Shown here one piece after another: positions 1 through 17,571 of a stretch of 64,000 bases of DNA (position 1 is the stretch's first letter; every line of letters begins with the position of its first letter). A program made the translations under genes and the position numbers. Where the stretch lies: assembly GCF_001640805.2 (NCBI RefSeq), contig NC_066847.1, positions 22,559,504-22,623,503 of the forward strand. Reading direction: 5' to 3'. A model generated the notes under the pieces. The model did no database searches. It was not told the DNA's origin and worked only from the letters and a program-made list of their open reading frames with translations. This DNA comes from Lates calcarifer (lineage: Eukaryota; Chordata; Actinopteri; Centropomidae).

Positions 1-517
1 CACCAGACATGTTTTTTGACACAAACCAGTGAATTTCATGTCAAACAGAAACATGTGATGTACATTCATCATGCAGGACAAGGGGGAAAATAAACTTCCC
101 CAGATCACTTTCACCAAGTGCACAATAGGAGCTGCATGATTTTGTGTGATGCACTCAGAGCTCTCCCTTTTCTCACTTATTGGTTTCCCTTCCTCATCTG
201 AAGTTTTGTTATTTACTCTCAGTTTTGGTCACTTTACACCCAAGATGTAGTTTTGTTATTGCCTACAGTTTCTCGTAGGTAGTTTTGGTTTTCTGTGTGC
301 AATATTGATTCTTGTTTATAGTCCATTTCTTTGCTCTCAGACCTTTTGGCCCCAAACTGACTTCATAAAACCCCCAATCAATATTCTTTCTAAAAGATTA
401 AAGGTGTTGGCTATATCTTGACTATTGTACTGTACAATAGCAGAGTTCTCACAGTGATCACAGTTGAGATGCGTGCATTTCTGTACCACAACTAACTAAT
501 TTCTTTTTATTTTACAG

Positions 518-547
518 AAATAGATGATGAGGATCTCTACGGGACTG
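518..547 (+). CDS. Membrane protein exon: acidic ectodomain segment
   Basis: A 30-base exon sits between acceptor TTTTACAG and donor GTGAGT, with two bases completing a codon, nine codons (IDDEDLYGT) and one trailing base. It is short but fits the phase of the next exon exactly. No earlier exon is visible in bases 1-517. Confidence 0.6.
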
Positions 548-3500
548 GTGAGTTTATTACTTTTGTTCCAGAGAGTGGATATGAGGGCAGTAGTGTTTTC
601 TGTTTGATGCAGAAAAAACTAGAAAACACTGTAAAGGCAGCTGTCCAGAAGAGAGTATATGAAGGTTATGGCCTTTGTAATTGTCAGTAAGTCAGCATCA
701 TGTATGGGGTGTTCTAGTCCAATGAGATGCGTGAAGGGCTGTGGCCTCAGTTGGCTCTCCCTCCTCCCAACCATTAAACCCCTGAATGGAATCAATTAGC
801 TCCCTGGAGAGGCCCTGTGGATTCTGCTGAAAGGCCAATGAACATGTCGACATCTCCCCCATCCCGCTGGTCAGCTAATCAACATTGGCATTCTCATTCT
901 CTCTCCACGCCTCGCTCAGTCACTCCTCATCTTCGCTTTGATTGACATTTGATAGAATTAAAGATCTGTTTAGAACAGGGCTGCAGCCAGTTAGTTCTCA
1001 GAGAAGCAGAGAGCTACAATTCCTCCGAAACCTCAACCGTCTGTCTCTCTTTCTGTATACACAAGCATATGCACATAAAAACATAAAGAGTTAGATAAGA
1101 GGATTGATACCACTCTCATGTTTGTATGATAAATGTGAAGCTGTAGTCAGAAGTCGGTTAGCTTGCTTAGCACAAAGACTGGAAATGTGATTGCAGCTTA
1201 ACGGGCTCTGTCCAAAAGTAACAAAATCCACCTAGCAGCACCCCTAAAGCTCACTAATTAGCATGTTGTATCTTGTGTATTTAATCCATACAAAAACAAA
1301 GTGTAAAAAACACATTGTAGTTCTACTGGTAAAACTAGATTAAGAAATAACAGACTAGACTGGTTTTTTGTACTAGACAGTTGGCCAGACACAAGATCAC
1401 AGATACAAGAGTGGTATCAATCTTCTCATCTTACTTAGCGAGAAAGCAGAAAATCATATTTTGTAGAACTATTCCTTTAAGGACTTCAATCTTCTGTTAT
1501 ATTAATTATATTAATTTAGGGGATTGAGATATCCAGTACACCTGAAATCAGCACAACTGTTGAACTGATGAAACTGTTTTCTTGTTCTCTTTGTTCTCTC
1601 CTTCAGTTGAAATATATCCAAATGGCCATGCTCCTGGCTCTTCAATGGATAAAACTACGGGTGAAGCAGAAAAGTCAGGTTAGTATTTTGTCATAATTAC
1701 CACAATACAGTAAATATGTTAAGATGTTAAAATACAGTTTAGTGAAGGATACAGAAGTGTGAAAGATTCATAATGTCACACACTGGTGTCAAGTTAACTC
1801 ACTTATTTGTTCAATACGCTTGTAGCCAACCTTTTCTGTTTTGTCTTTTAGAGCAGCTCACCCTGATTGTTATCGTCGTAGCTGTAGCTGTGGTGGCTCT
1901 TTCAGTTGCAGTGATAGTTGGTAAGTACTCTGTGTTTTGTTCAGAGATAATGTAGTGAAATGTGAAATAATGGTTGTTTCATTCCCACACTTAACAAATG
2001 CACTGCTGTAGAACCCTTCAGTGCTTGGCCTGAATCACTGTGGTGCCCGTGTGCCTTGTAACCCTGTTAATATCTAAGCAAATATGAGCTTTTCTCTTGT
2101 GTAGCCATGACCTTTTTCCACTTCTTTCCCCCTCACAGCTGTAATGTTGGTAAGACGCCACATGCACAGTCGGCAGCAAGGGTAAGGTCATATTTCTTCA
2201 CTTAAAAGTTAATATTTGATCTTAATAAATTGTTCTTATTTTTGTAGTTTTTTCAGTGGGTTTTGAAGTATGCTGTCTTATTTTTTTAATGTACTTATTT
2301 TTCCACACTCAGCAAGAGGAACACACACATTTTCTTTTAACAAACAATGCACACTTGTGTCTTACAATGACATGCATGTTCCACGTGACGTTAAGTCAGC
2401 CTGCAGGTGACAGAACCAGTCTGGTCGGTAACAGCCTTTCTGCTCCCTTGCCAATCTGTCCTACTTCATCCAACTCGTCAGCATCAAAATCAGGAAAAAA
2501 AAAAAACACTCAGGTGGCAAAACGCAACCAGCATCCACCCATTTGAGCCTGTCTAGACTTGTACAGCAATTAGTACTATAGCCTGAGGCCCTACACCGCC
2601 ACCGCCGAACACTCCCCACATCTAACCCTTTCCACCTTAGCCATCAAACAACAGCCGTAAGACTGTGCCACTGGGTCTGTTTGACCGAATGGGACAGGAC
2701 TTAACCTGTTCCAAAGCTTACCTCATGAACTTGAGGCCCGAGTAGATGACTCTACTCAGGAATAAAACAGCCCTGTAAACACGATATTGGCACCATGACA
2801 ACAATCTGCCAACAGCAGAACATCAGACAGAAGAACAGCCTAAACCAGTTATACGGAGAGATGTTCTCTCTTCACACTTTTGCCTCCCTTCTGCACTTTG
2901 CTTATTTAACCACAATTAGCTCTAGGGAGGTTTTCTGCAGAGTAATCACTTTCTTTTGTTCTGGTGTGCAGTAATACATGACCCACAGGTTGGGTCAGAG
3001 AGGCTACAGAGTTCAAATTAGTCTCCTGAGATCCTCAAGAAGCAGGAGAGCTGCTGTTCTGAAGCAGACACCCAAGTCAATCTGCAAGGGTTAAATTCCT
3101 CCACAGGATTACTGGCTGCCTCCTGGGGCTGCAGTCAGCTCTGGCAGTGTTTGGTGCTGACTGATCGCTCTGCTGAAAAGAGGCTTAATCACACAGCAAC
3201 CTCTGGCTTGTTGGATCAACAGTGCCTTGCCAGGTTTATAAGTCCCACCTGGGGATGAGCCGTGTTTCGAGGTGATGCAGTTACTGTGCACCTGTCAGAG
3301 CCCCTGCAGCATGAGGCAGACACGTCGTTTCCTGAATCCCGACACACTGGGATGCTTCTTGTGTCTTTCTGCTAACAAACTGAGAACGGGCCTAAAAATA
3401 TCTTAAAGATGACATACTTTTGCTTTTGCCCCACCCCCCCACCTCCACTCCACCCACCCCTGTTTATTCCCCTCCTGTCCTCCCTCTCTTTCTCTCTCTC

Positions 3501-3555
3501 TCTCTTCAGGGTCTACTCTGTGCCTGCAGAGCAGGACCAGAAAGGGGCTGTCTAG
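518..3555 (+). CDS. Unidentified single-pass membrane protein, C-terminal part (5' end outside window)
   Basis: Five small exons (518-547, 1607-1678, 1852-1920, 2139-2181, 3510-3555) join with continuous phase and GT-AG borders. They encode, in order, an acidic stretch (IDDEDLYGT), a short Gly/Ser/Thr-rich stalk (VEIYPNGHAPGSS then MDKTTGEAEKSG), one hydrophobic helix (starting LTLIVIVVAVAVVALSV), a basic stop-transfer (LVRRHMHSRQQG) and a 14-residue end, VYSVPAEQDQKGAV, then TAG. The basic residues after the helix predict a type I protein with an extracellular N terminus and a cytoplasmic tail of about 25 residues. The N-terminal exons and promoter lie left of the window. The tail pattern RQQGVYSVP resembles the juxtamembrane GxY motif of Crumbs, glycophorin C and syndecan-type proteins that bind FERM or 4.1 proteins, but that alone does not identify the gene. 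It is convergent with fxyd5. The exon chain is convincing; the function is unknown. Confidence 0.75.
1088..1480. mobile_element. Palindromic MITE-like repeat, copy 1
   Basis: The left end reads GATTGATACCACTCTCATG and the right end reads GAGTGGTATCAATC, so the ends are inverted repeats of each other. The right flank ends in AACTATTCCTTTAA. The interior contains GTTAGCTTGCTTAGCACAAA and CTAAAGCTCACTAATTAGCA, typical of a very abundant non-coding repeat of percomorph fish as I remember it. The left terminus is truncated relative to the right. It lies in an intron of the membrane protein gene. A second copy is at 62459-62908. Confidence 0.7.
1607..1678 (+). CDS. Membrane protein exon: stalk
   Basis: A 72-base phase 1-1 exon follows acceptor CTCCTTCAG and precedes donor GTTAGT. 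It encodes a short hydrophilic stalk rich in Gly, Ser, Thr and Glu (EIYPNGHAPGSS, then MDKTTGEAEKSG), which leads into the transmembrane exon. Confidence 0.7.
1852..1920 (+). CDS. Membrane protein exon: transmembrane helix
   Basis: A 69-base phase 1-1 exon lies between TTTTAG and GTAAGT. It encodes about 22 residues of Val/Ala/Leu/Ile, a clear membrane span. Confidence 0.8.
2139..2181 (+). CDS. Membrane protein exon: basic juxtamembrane segment
   Basis: A 43-base exon from CCTCACAG to GTAAGG encodes the end of the helix and the basic sequence VMLVRRHMHSRQQ. The Arg and His residues right after the helix mark the cytoplasmic side. Confidence 0.75.
3510..3555 (+). CDS. Membrane protein last coding exon and stop
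   Basis: After a polypyrimidine tract and CTTCAG, the exon encodes GVYSVPAEQDQKGAV and ends in TAG at 3553-3555. The protein ends in a hydrophobic Val but lacks the ERLI-type PDZ ligand of Crumbs proteins. Confidence 0.75.
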
Positions 3556-4447
3556 TTCCTGGTGGAGCCACAATTCTACAGCACACAGGCAGGAGAGGAG
3601 CAATGCACGGAGCTATGTATGTCATCTCCTACTCTTTGACTCAGGACAGTTAGACTTCTTTGCACAACAGCCTGCTTCATACCATTCGTTCCTACACATC
3701 CTCCTATCAGTACATATGCAATATGTGTTTTTTTTTTTTTTTTTTAACTGTTGTATACTTTTGTCTTTGTCCCAGCCATTTGTACTCCACATACACACAA
3801 TTTAGCCTGGGACATTTGGAACACATTCAAACCTTCTAATTGGATTCTATTTGAGGAATCCAAATCAAAGCCAGTGAATATGGCTTAAAGCTTCTTTTGT
3901 TAAAAGGGATAATTTAGCACAGCCAGAGCTCCCCCTTTTTTTACTACCTGAAACAAGAAATTATTCCCACCAGCTATGCAGCGAAAGTGTATTTGCATTT
4001 GATTTGGTGTATGTGGAACAGACCTGTCGGTGTGAAATGGTGGTTGAGTGAGACAAACCATGCTAATCCACACTAAGCCAGCCCAGTACTCACTTCAGTC
4101 TGCTATTCACTTGTCTGACATCTTCTGTTCCTGGCCCATTAGTACTGACAGGAGGCAGTGCAATAGGAAGATAAAAACCTGTTCCCCCTCTTCTCAACCT
4201 CCGTAAAAAAGAAACAAGTGGAAATAGCCAGTGTGAACACCTCCTAGCAAGGCAGCAAATTAATCGACCGCCATGAATGATGATGTTTTCTTTTCCACCT
4301 CTCTTTTTCGTTTTGAAAGGCTTTCACTTTAGTCTTGCAGATTGTAAATAGCTCTGTGAATGTTGTCGAGAGTTTGATTAATGCCCCACACAGTGGTGGA
4401 GAGAAGCTGGGTGTGAGGGAGGGATAAAATCTTGCGAATCAAATAAA
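3556..4447 (+). other. Probable 3' untranslated region of the membrane protein gene
   Basis: No coding exon is visible after the TAG at 3555. The first good AATAAA downstream is at 4442-4447, and another is at 5583-5588. The end chosen here is therefore a guess and the transcript could be longer. Confidence 0.4.
4442..4447 (+). promoter_or_regulatory. Candidate polyadenylation signal AATAAA
   Basis: Canonical hexamer about 890 bases after the stop codon, followed by a G/T-containing stretch (GTGTAGGGGATGATTGGG). AATAAA is common in AT-rich DNA, so confidence is limited. Confidence 0.35.
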
Positions 4448-6196
4448 GTGTAGGGGATGATTGGGAGAAAAAACCAACAATGCCTGTGTTTCATTCATAC
4501 AAAGCATGATGGCTTCTCTGTTTTCATTTAAATGGAAATCAATCATGCCCTGTGAAGGAAAGCTTTCTATCTTAGAACCCGAGGCAGCGGTTGCCTTATT
4601 TGCTCTGATACAGAGACAGGAACTTTCTCTGTTTAAAGGGGAAGGGGATGTACCACTGTTAGGACATGTCAGTTTTTTAAATTCATGGCTTCATGAGGAG
4701 CACTGGCTCCAATCCAAAACAATTGTGCACTTATGTCCTCATCAGGGTGAGCAGTGACTATAGGTCTGTGCTGAAGTGTCTTAAAATGATGAATCCCAAG
4801 CAGATTGGCAGATGTGAGTATTGTCAGTGCATTGTTCATATCTGACTCTGTGTCTACAGTATGTTATTTCTCAAGAGTGTAGCATTGCCCAATACACCTA
4901 AAGTAGGTGCCAGCATTTCAATGGCAGGACAATTGGACAAAAATTGCAGTATAAACATTTCACTTTTTTATGTTTGTATAGCTTATCTTCTCATTTTTAC
5001 TCATATTCACTTTACATTCACTCATATTTTGAGTCAGACAAACAAACCACAGCGCAACATTTGAAATGTAGAAAGCGAACAGACTTGTGCAAAAATCCAA
5101 AAGTAAATGCAGTATTTAGTCCAGCCTGCTCTTCTCTACTATTTACTTGTTAACGCCTCTCTGCCATGACACTAACCATGTAAATCTACTGTAACAAATG
5201 TAACTATTGTACTTTGTTTCTATCTCAGCATGTTGTATGTGGAAAAGGCTTTTTCTATTTTACAATGGCTGATTCTTTTCCTGTCAGTGCTAAAGGAATT
5301 CTGTGAACATATGCAATTCATCTTTTTTAAGCTTTTAATATCATACATAATAATATATTGTATGTATTTACATATTCTCTTGTCTCTTGATAGAAAACAT
5401 CATATTTGGCTAAATGGCATATATATATAGATATATAGATAGATAGATAGATAGATACACTTAAGGGGCAATATCTTCTCTCTGCTGTTCATTTATAAAT
5501 TGTGTGTATAAAAGTTGTGGTGGGTGGCCAAGAAGTCCTTTATGTAAAATATTTGTATTATTTAGTGTCATTGCAGCCAAAAAATAAAATAAAAATTGAC
5601 TTAATGTTAAATAGGTATGTTTATATGCACTTGTGTATGCAGATTAGCCCATATGTATTATTTGTGCCAAGGACATTCATGGTGGTTTTCCGTCATATAA
5701 TAATTTACAAAGAATGTAATACATGACCTTATATCTCTCAAGAAACCTATTGCAGCAGGAGACTCTATATCATGAACTGATTTTGTTTGCACAGGTATTG
5801 TCTCCTTGAGTTTTTTCTGATAGCAATTAGGACAGTGAACCCTATATTATGTAGCTATGCTGAACTTTGGATTGTGTCTATTTTTACCATTAAATCTGTT
5901 TTAAAATGCACTTGCTTTCTCCCAGTTTGTTGTTTCCATCATTTTGATGCCATATGGATGCAAAGATAATGCACTAGTGGATCTTGTTTAATCTAGGGCT
6001 TTACTCAGTCACAAGCATAGAGCTACTAAGAGGCTTTGACACCCCTTACTGAGTATCACGTTTTTGTCGAGATTGAAATTGTAAAGAGTGTGAAGGAAGA
6101 AAAAGTGGCCCAGCTTTCATTTTTAGAGCCTGACAGAAAATAAGCGTTGTGCGAGATTGTCAAATATGGGATGCTGCAGCGTTATTCTTCATAACC
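4448..6196. other. AT-rich intergenic stretch between convergent genes
   Basis: Only short, low-complexity open frames are present, with no splice-bounded coding exon on either strand. It probably contains the 3' ends of the two convergent transcripts. Confidence 0.5.
5419..5457. repeat. (AT)n/(GATA)n microsatellite
   Basis: A short (AT)n run grades into about five GATA units. Confidence 0.9.
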
Positions 6197-6202
6197 TTTA
6201 AT
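6197..6202 (-). promoter_or_regulatory. Candidate polyadenylation signal ATTAAA for fxyd5
   Basis: TTTAAT on the + strand is ATTAAA on the gene strand, about 434 bases past the stop codon. I saw no AATAAA closer to the stop. It is a weak candidate. Confidence 0.3.
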
Positions 6203-6635
6203 AATAATCCTGGCTGTGAGACACCGCCTATGGCTGTGTTATCAGTTATAAGATACAAAGGTCATTAGAAACAAGCCTGCTTCATGGCTGAAGGTGTGAT
6301 TAAAATACGAATCGTCTCTTCATTATTTTCCAAGATAAATAATCACTTTTACTATTTCAGTTCACTTTTGCAAAGTATAGAAATAACATTGACAGAGATA
6401 AAGCAGTTGATGTTTCTACTTGTTTTTACTTGATTGAAACATGATTTATGTTTCCTGTGTTTATCCAGTGTTTTCCCGTGACGCTGTTACTAAGTACCAT
6501 ACAGTAAGTTAGTCCACATGCACACACACGTTGCCAGGTGTTGGTTGAGTGTTTTTTTTCCTTCTGATGGACTCCTGACTGGTTTCTTGCAGCTCTGTCC
6601 TTGTGTCACTATAAACATGCTCGCTCTCGCTCTCT

Positions 6636-12549
<5,914 letters not shown>

Positions 12550-15433
12550 CCTGAGAGGTGCCCGGGTCCAGAGATTTATCCGCAGACTCATCACCCACAA
12601 TACTTTTTTCAGCATGTGACTTCTGAGAGGCTGATGGAGTAACGGCTAACCAACCACACCCCACGCACTCATCATCGCTACTTCCTCATCCAATTGTGTG
12701 AACTCTGTTGCTCTCTTTCGCTCACCCACTCTTTCTCATGACATGGCCTCCTCCTTCTTGCTCTTTGGCTTTCAGTTTTTCACTCCCTCACTCACTCTGC
12801 TATGATCGGTGTGTGCAGTTCAGCCGTCTCTCAGCACGACGCTTTGTCCTCCCTCTTTTATTTGTCTATTTCCTGCAGCAAACTGTCTCTCAGTTTTGTA
12901 CCTGTGTGTTTGCCTGTCTGTCATCTTGTCAGGCTGACTGTCTATTTCAATGTTTATACAGTCTTTTATATCCACAAGTCCATCTGCCATCTGTGTCCAC
13001 CTCACTGTCTCACAAACAAAACATGAATTACCTTGTTGTGATGAGAGATTGTTGATATGTTTACATTCATTCAATAATGTGGTACATGGGCGGATATTTT
13101 AATTATATGGCTTCGTTTTATTGGTGAAGATGTTTATTAAATATACTTCTTTGAACACACTGTCATTAACTTTAAATATTAACCTTTTCAACAAGCATCT
13201 AAAGGAGCAATTTGTTTTCTTGAGTACATTTTAAAACTAGTTCCTCATCAAATCCTCATCACTACCATTTTTCAATTAATTTATTTATTTTAGAATCTTC
13301 AACTATTGCTTCAAGGCTACAGGATTGGTGCGTGTGATTGTGACCTGACAGCATTACCCAACTGAGAAGCACAAACCTAAGACTGTTACAGCAGACAAAG
13401 CCTGCGATTCATCCACACTAGCAGAGGACGTTCTTTGTCTAGAGTGCTGGGGATGCTTTTGGATCAGCTTCAGTCACGTTTCTATGGAAATTGTTAACAC
13501 TTCGGAATAAGTGTCACATCCTGACCTCCGATGTACCACTACATGTTATCAGTGACCTATCACAATCTGTTTGTATACGAAAATGATTAGCAGAACAACA
13601 AAGAAAGAAAGAAAGAAAGAAAAAGTACAGACTATCTTGTATAGAGACAGATGTTTACTGTAAGCATGCTGCGTTATAGTGATTTAAAAAAATCTCCATC
13701 TTTTGCAAAAGGGATCAATAAAGTCTGTCTAAGTCTGTCTGAGTCTAAGTCTATCTCTCTGGGCCATTAGGCTCTATAAGCAGATCTACTTTTTCTGTTT
13801 ATTTCAACTTTTGCCTTTCCATGTGATCTTTGACAGCTATGACACTATGGCCAGCAATCAAAAGGACCTATAAAGAAAGACAATCACATGCTCTTTCACC
13901 TCCCTTCACATCAGCCCTCATCAAAATAAACAATTGATTGTGCTTTTACTTCCTCACGGACTACTGTTCTATTTATTTAGTTGCATTCTTTCATCCACAT
14001 TTGACGGCAAATTAGATCCTCATTACTAACAACAGGAGAGCAGTCACAAAATGAATCATAATAACTGCCAGTAAAATCACATTCTAATCTGTAAAACCTG
14101 TGGTTGCTTTTGATTTGATTTCTGTTTAGTTTAAATTGAAAAATCTGAATAATGACAGCAATTACGGAGTTTGAAGAAATTTGAGTTAAATTCGAGTTAG
14201 CTCCCCACTGGTAGCACAACCTGTTAAAGTGATAAAGGAGTATTATTCAATCACATGTTTGTTTTTTTGGGGGGGAAAAAAAGGAAAAAAACATTCAGGA
14301 GAGGAGTAAAATAGATGTGAAAACACTCCTAGAGCTGTGGTAATTAAAGTCTCTTATTTGTTTCTCTTTTGACTTAATTGCACACTGGTGCAGCCTGTGT
14401 GTTCCAGCTCCCCTGAGATTCCTCTGAACACAACATATCAAAATGTTCATGAGGCAAATGAGGAAAAATAGAAGTTGACATACAGCATTGAGCTGTCAAG
14501 CCTTCAGTTTAGCAGATTACGCTTCGTGCCGGCACTGAAACGATGCATTATGAGCAGGCTTTGGTATGAACACAGCAGTCGGCTTGACAGGAACTTAAAC
14601 AATTGTTCAGTAATGAGACAAACACACCTTGACAGCTCATGATGGAGAGTGGTGAGCCTAATTGAGGGAACGCAGCTTAGTGAAACATTGAGAGATTTAT
14701 CTCTAGGCAGTCAGGCCCCATTGAGGAAACAAGAATTTTTGTAGGTTAGACAAATGTGTGGACAATAACACCTTCATCAGGGTTTAATATCACCTCTCAT
14801 ATTCTGTCATTAAATATTTCCATAACAGTAATAACACAATAAAGAGTGATGCTGTGTGAACCTTGGTCTAGCAATAAGAAAATCTCATAAAGCAGACCTC
14901 ATCGTCTTTATCAAAGAAAAAAAAAAGGATTATATATCTATTTAGGAACAATAAATGAAGATTATTATATGCGTGTCTCTTTGGACTAGATGTTGCCTGT
15001 GCAGAGTATGATGCATGTGCATGTGTGTACTCATAAGACCGATGCTTGGGGGGAAAAAGCAGAAGCTGGAAGCAGAAGTGGGGTGGGTGGGTGCATAAAC
15101 TGCTCTGTGTACAGATATAATAAGAGCCCAGTTTCTATTTGTGTGCATAGTACAATGTGGCAGGAACCTAAAAGAACCATGGAAACTTTGAGGAAGTTTG
15201 TGATCTTTGCACACTAAACATTGAAAGATGAAGTTACACAAATACACACAGAACACAAACGGTTATTATAATACAGGAAGACATCGTCTATTTTCGTCTT
15301 CTGTGTAGTTCTCAAGCTGCCATGCCAATGACAGCATCAATGTGCAGCTTAAAATGCACATCATTAATAGATATATAGTGGTCATTAGTCATAAACACAC
15401 ACACACACACACATATGTATATGGGAACAAAAC
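12550..15433. other. Intergenic: fxyd5 upstream region
   Basis: The first bases upstream of the fxyd5 ATG must hold its 5'UTR and promoter; I could not fix a TATA box. There is a (GAAA)n run near 13601-13623 and a (TCTGTCTAAG)-like tail after GGGATCAATAAAG near 13711-13760, reminiscent of a LINE 3' end. No coding exons are seen. Confidence 0.4.
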
Positions 15434-15840
15434 CACTCTCCAATGGCAGGGGCCTTCCCCAGCAGGCAATGTCTCAAAAAACAAAGAGCCCAAGGTGTTG
15501 ACTTGGCCTCCAAACTCCCCAGATCCCAATCTGATCCAGCATCAGTGGGACCTGCCTAATATTGGGTAGATCCCCCTCGTGCCACCATACCAGCTCTGAC
15601 CCATCAGGGCATCAGACACGGGACCTCTGAGAGTGTCCTGTGGTGTCTGGCACCAGGCCATTGGCAGTGGATCCTTTGGGTCCTGTGGGTTGCGGGGTGG
15701 AGCCTCCATGGATGTGACTTGTTCTAGTGCATCTCACAGATGCTGGATCAGATTGGGACCTGGGGAGTTCCTCAAGATCAACTTGGGCTCTTTGTCATGT
15801 TCCTTGAGCAACTGCTGCTGGCCCCTGCCATTGGAGAGTG
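15434..15840. mobile_element. Inverted pair of Tc1/mariner-like transposase remnants (foldback)
   Basis: A perfect 21-base inverted repeat (CACTCTCCAATGGCAGGGGC plus one base) bounds the element at 15434-15454 and 15820-15840. Both arms continue with related sequence, including CCCAATCTGATCCAGCATC and its complement. On the + strand the left arm encodes LTWPPNSPDPNLIQHQWD, a degenerate form of the Tc1 transposase C-terminal signature in which the catalytic Glu of PIEHLW is Gln. The right arm encodes a related fragment on the - strand (SMEAPPRNPQDPKDPLP). No intact transposase remains. Confidence 0.8.
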
Positions 15841-16707
15841 CTGTTGCACAAGATTCAGATGAATGCCAGGACCCACGGTTTCCCAGCAGAACAGTCAAAT
15901 ACTGTATATATAAGGCCTTGAGGCTTTGTAATAACCTTTGTATTAGCCTGCCTGAACATATGAGGCTGGCTTAGTCAGGAACTAATCTATCAGAAAGCTT
16001 ATCTTGATTTCGGTTTAGCTAAGTAGCATGGCTCTGATTGGATGGATTGTTATGGAATTTTGTACAGACATTCATGCCCCATCCAGCCCCTGTAAATTCT
16101 TAGTCTTGTTTAGTTCAATTGTATTTCTTATTCATTTATCTTGTGTCACTGGAAATGGTATATAGATATAAAGAATTTGTCTTCTATTTTATTAGATTTT
16201 ATATCTGACTTAATAATTTGTCAGTTTTCATTTGCTGTCTTGTTAAAATCAACTTTAGTTTTGAAAAGTGCTCTACAAAAGAAATAAAGATGATGATTAT
16301 TATCACTGTAAAGGCTGTGGAGTAAAAGCCCACAGTGAACTGTTTTCCTTGAACTACAGTTTGAACAATAATGAAAACCAAAGAAGTGGAGAGGAGATTT
16401 TTTTTTTGTAGCAGGAACCAAAGCTGCAGCTTAGCCTAACCCTCTCATCCTGTCTCTATCTCTCTTTGACTGCCCACAGTCAGTGAGACAAATTCTCTCA
16501 ATGGTTTCTCCCTCTCTCTCCCTCTCTCTCTCTCTCACTGATGTTGTGAACTGAACTTCAATTCGAGAGAAAACAGGATTAAAGTCTGGCCCTAGATATG
16601 GCTTTAACTCCTGAAGACATAACCATGCTAAATACCACTCAGTACTATCCTATTGTAGGGATTCCCACAGACTAAGTGTGAGGTCTGAAACTCATTATAT
16701 CAGGTAA

Positions 16708-16734
16708 GGGGGAGGGGGGGTGGGGGGGTGATGG
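16708..16734 (+). other. G-quadruplex-type G-run
   Basis: Four runs of three or more G (GGGGG, GGGGGGGG, GGGGGGG, GGG) lie within 27 bases. Confidence 0.8.
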
Positions 16735-17012
16735 GCAACTGTTGTAAGATACTCATATCTGGGTGCACGCTGGAGAATGTAGACGTTGCACGGGTCAAAA
16801 AGGGGATGATGTCCACTTGGGTTGCACCACGGGTCTGTGCTGTTTCTGCCCCGGTGCCAATCACAGCGATGTCACTCCATTTTTTTTTTTTCTCTAACTA
16901 ACCGATTCATGTCTGAGTGCAGGCCAAAGCAGAGGGAGAGGGCGGCTGCGGGTAATGACCAGGACTTGACTTCAAGAAGTAGGGTAAAGGTGAAAGAACA
17001 ATGACAGGTCCC

Positions 17013-17036
17013 GGGGGGGGGGGGGGGGGGGGGGGG
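17013..17036 (+). repeat. Poly-G homopolymer (24 G)
   Basis: An uninterrupted run of 24 G follows GGTCCC. True length may differ because such runs sequence badly. Confidence 0.9.
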
Positions 17037-17457
17037 CAGAGTAAAATCGCAGAGGGAAAAGAAAATAAGCTGGTGATATGAAAATATGAGGTTAAAAAAA
17101 ACTTTCCATCTTATAAGAAAAGGCAATATAAAGTAGAATCATCTTGACATTCTGGATTGCATGAGGTTATTGAGGCTTTCAAATCACTTTTTCCCCCCAA
17201 ATCATTCTGCCTTGCTACTTAACTTCTGTACAGCTTGTTGTCCTTTCAGTCCTTTGAGAAAAACATTCAATGTTCTCAAGATACACTGAAATTTCAAAAC
17301 ACTTGAGAGAGAAGTACTGCATTATGTGACATTTTTACATCAAGTAATTCTAGCTCCTTTCTTCTCTATGTACAGGTTCATCAGAGGTGACTTGTGAGAT
17401 ACCGTTCAAAAAGAAGAAAATGAATAACACTGTACTAAAAAGCCCTGTCATAGCACG

Positions 17458-17463
17458 TTTATT
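17458..17463 (-). promoter_or_regulatory. nphs1: nphs1 polyadenylation signal AATAAA
   Basis: TTTATT on the + strand is AATAAA on the gene strand, beginning 18 bases past the TAG stop. This would give a very short 3'UTR. A longer UTR using a later signal cannot be excluded. Confidence 0.55.
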
Positions 17464-17481
17464 TGCTCTGACCTTCTCATT

Positions 17482-17571
17482 CTAGACTAACTCGCCTTGT
17501 AGTTCAAAGGGAAGATCAGAATCTCTCCACGGTTGTCGAACATCCACCGACTCCCTCGCTCTCTCAGTGCC
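17482..17571 (-). CDS. nphs1: nphs1 exon 29: C terminus and stop
   Basis: After CTTGGCAG it encodes [19 protein letters not shown] and [10 protein letters not shown], then TAG (17482-17484). The end matches human nephrin DSLPFELRGHLV. Confidence 0.95.
   Translation of the reverse strand, partial: GTERARESVDVRQPWRDSDLPFELQGELV

Larger units (their letters stand above)
15841..17457. other. Intergenic between nphs1 3' end and the foldback element
   Basis: A tail-like motif GAAAAGTGCTCTACAAAAG followed by AAATAAAG and ATT repeats near 16263-16305 looks like the 3' end of a retroposon. Otherwise there are G-runs and low-complexity sequence, with no coding exon. Confidence 0.4.

Noticed and set aside
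1773..1955. Stand-alone small membrane peptide starting MSHTGVKL
   Set aside because: Its ATG lies in an intron; the helix belongs to the exon 1852-1920 of a larger gene.
16263..16305. Possible LINE or retroposon 3' tail
   Set aside because: Only a short generic motif with ATT repeats; too little sequence to assign an element.
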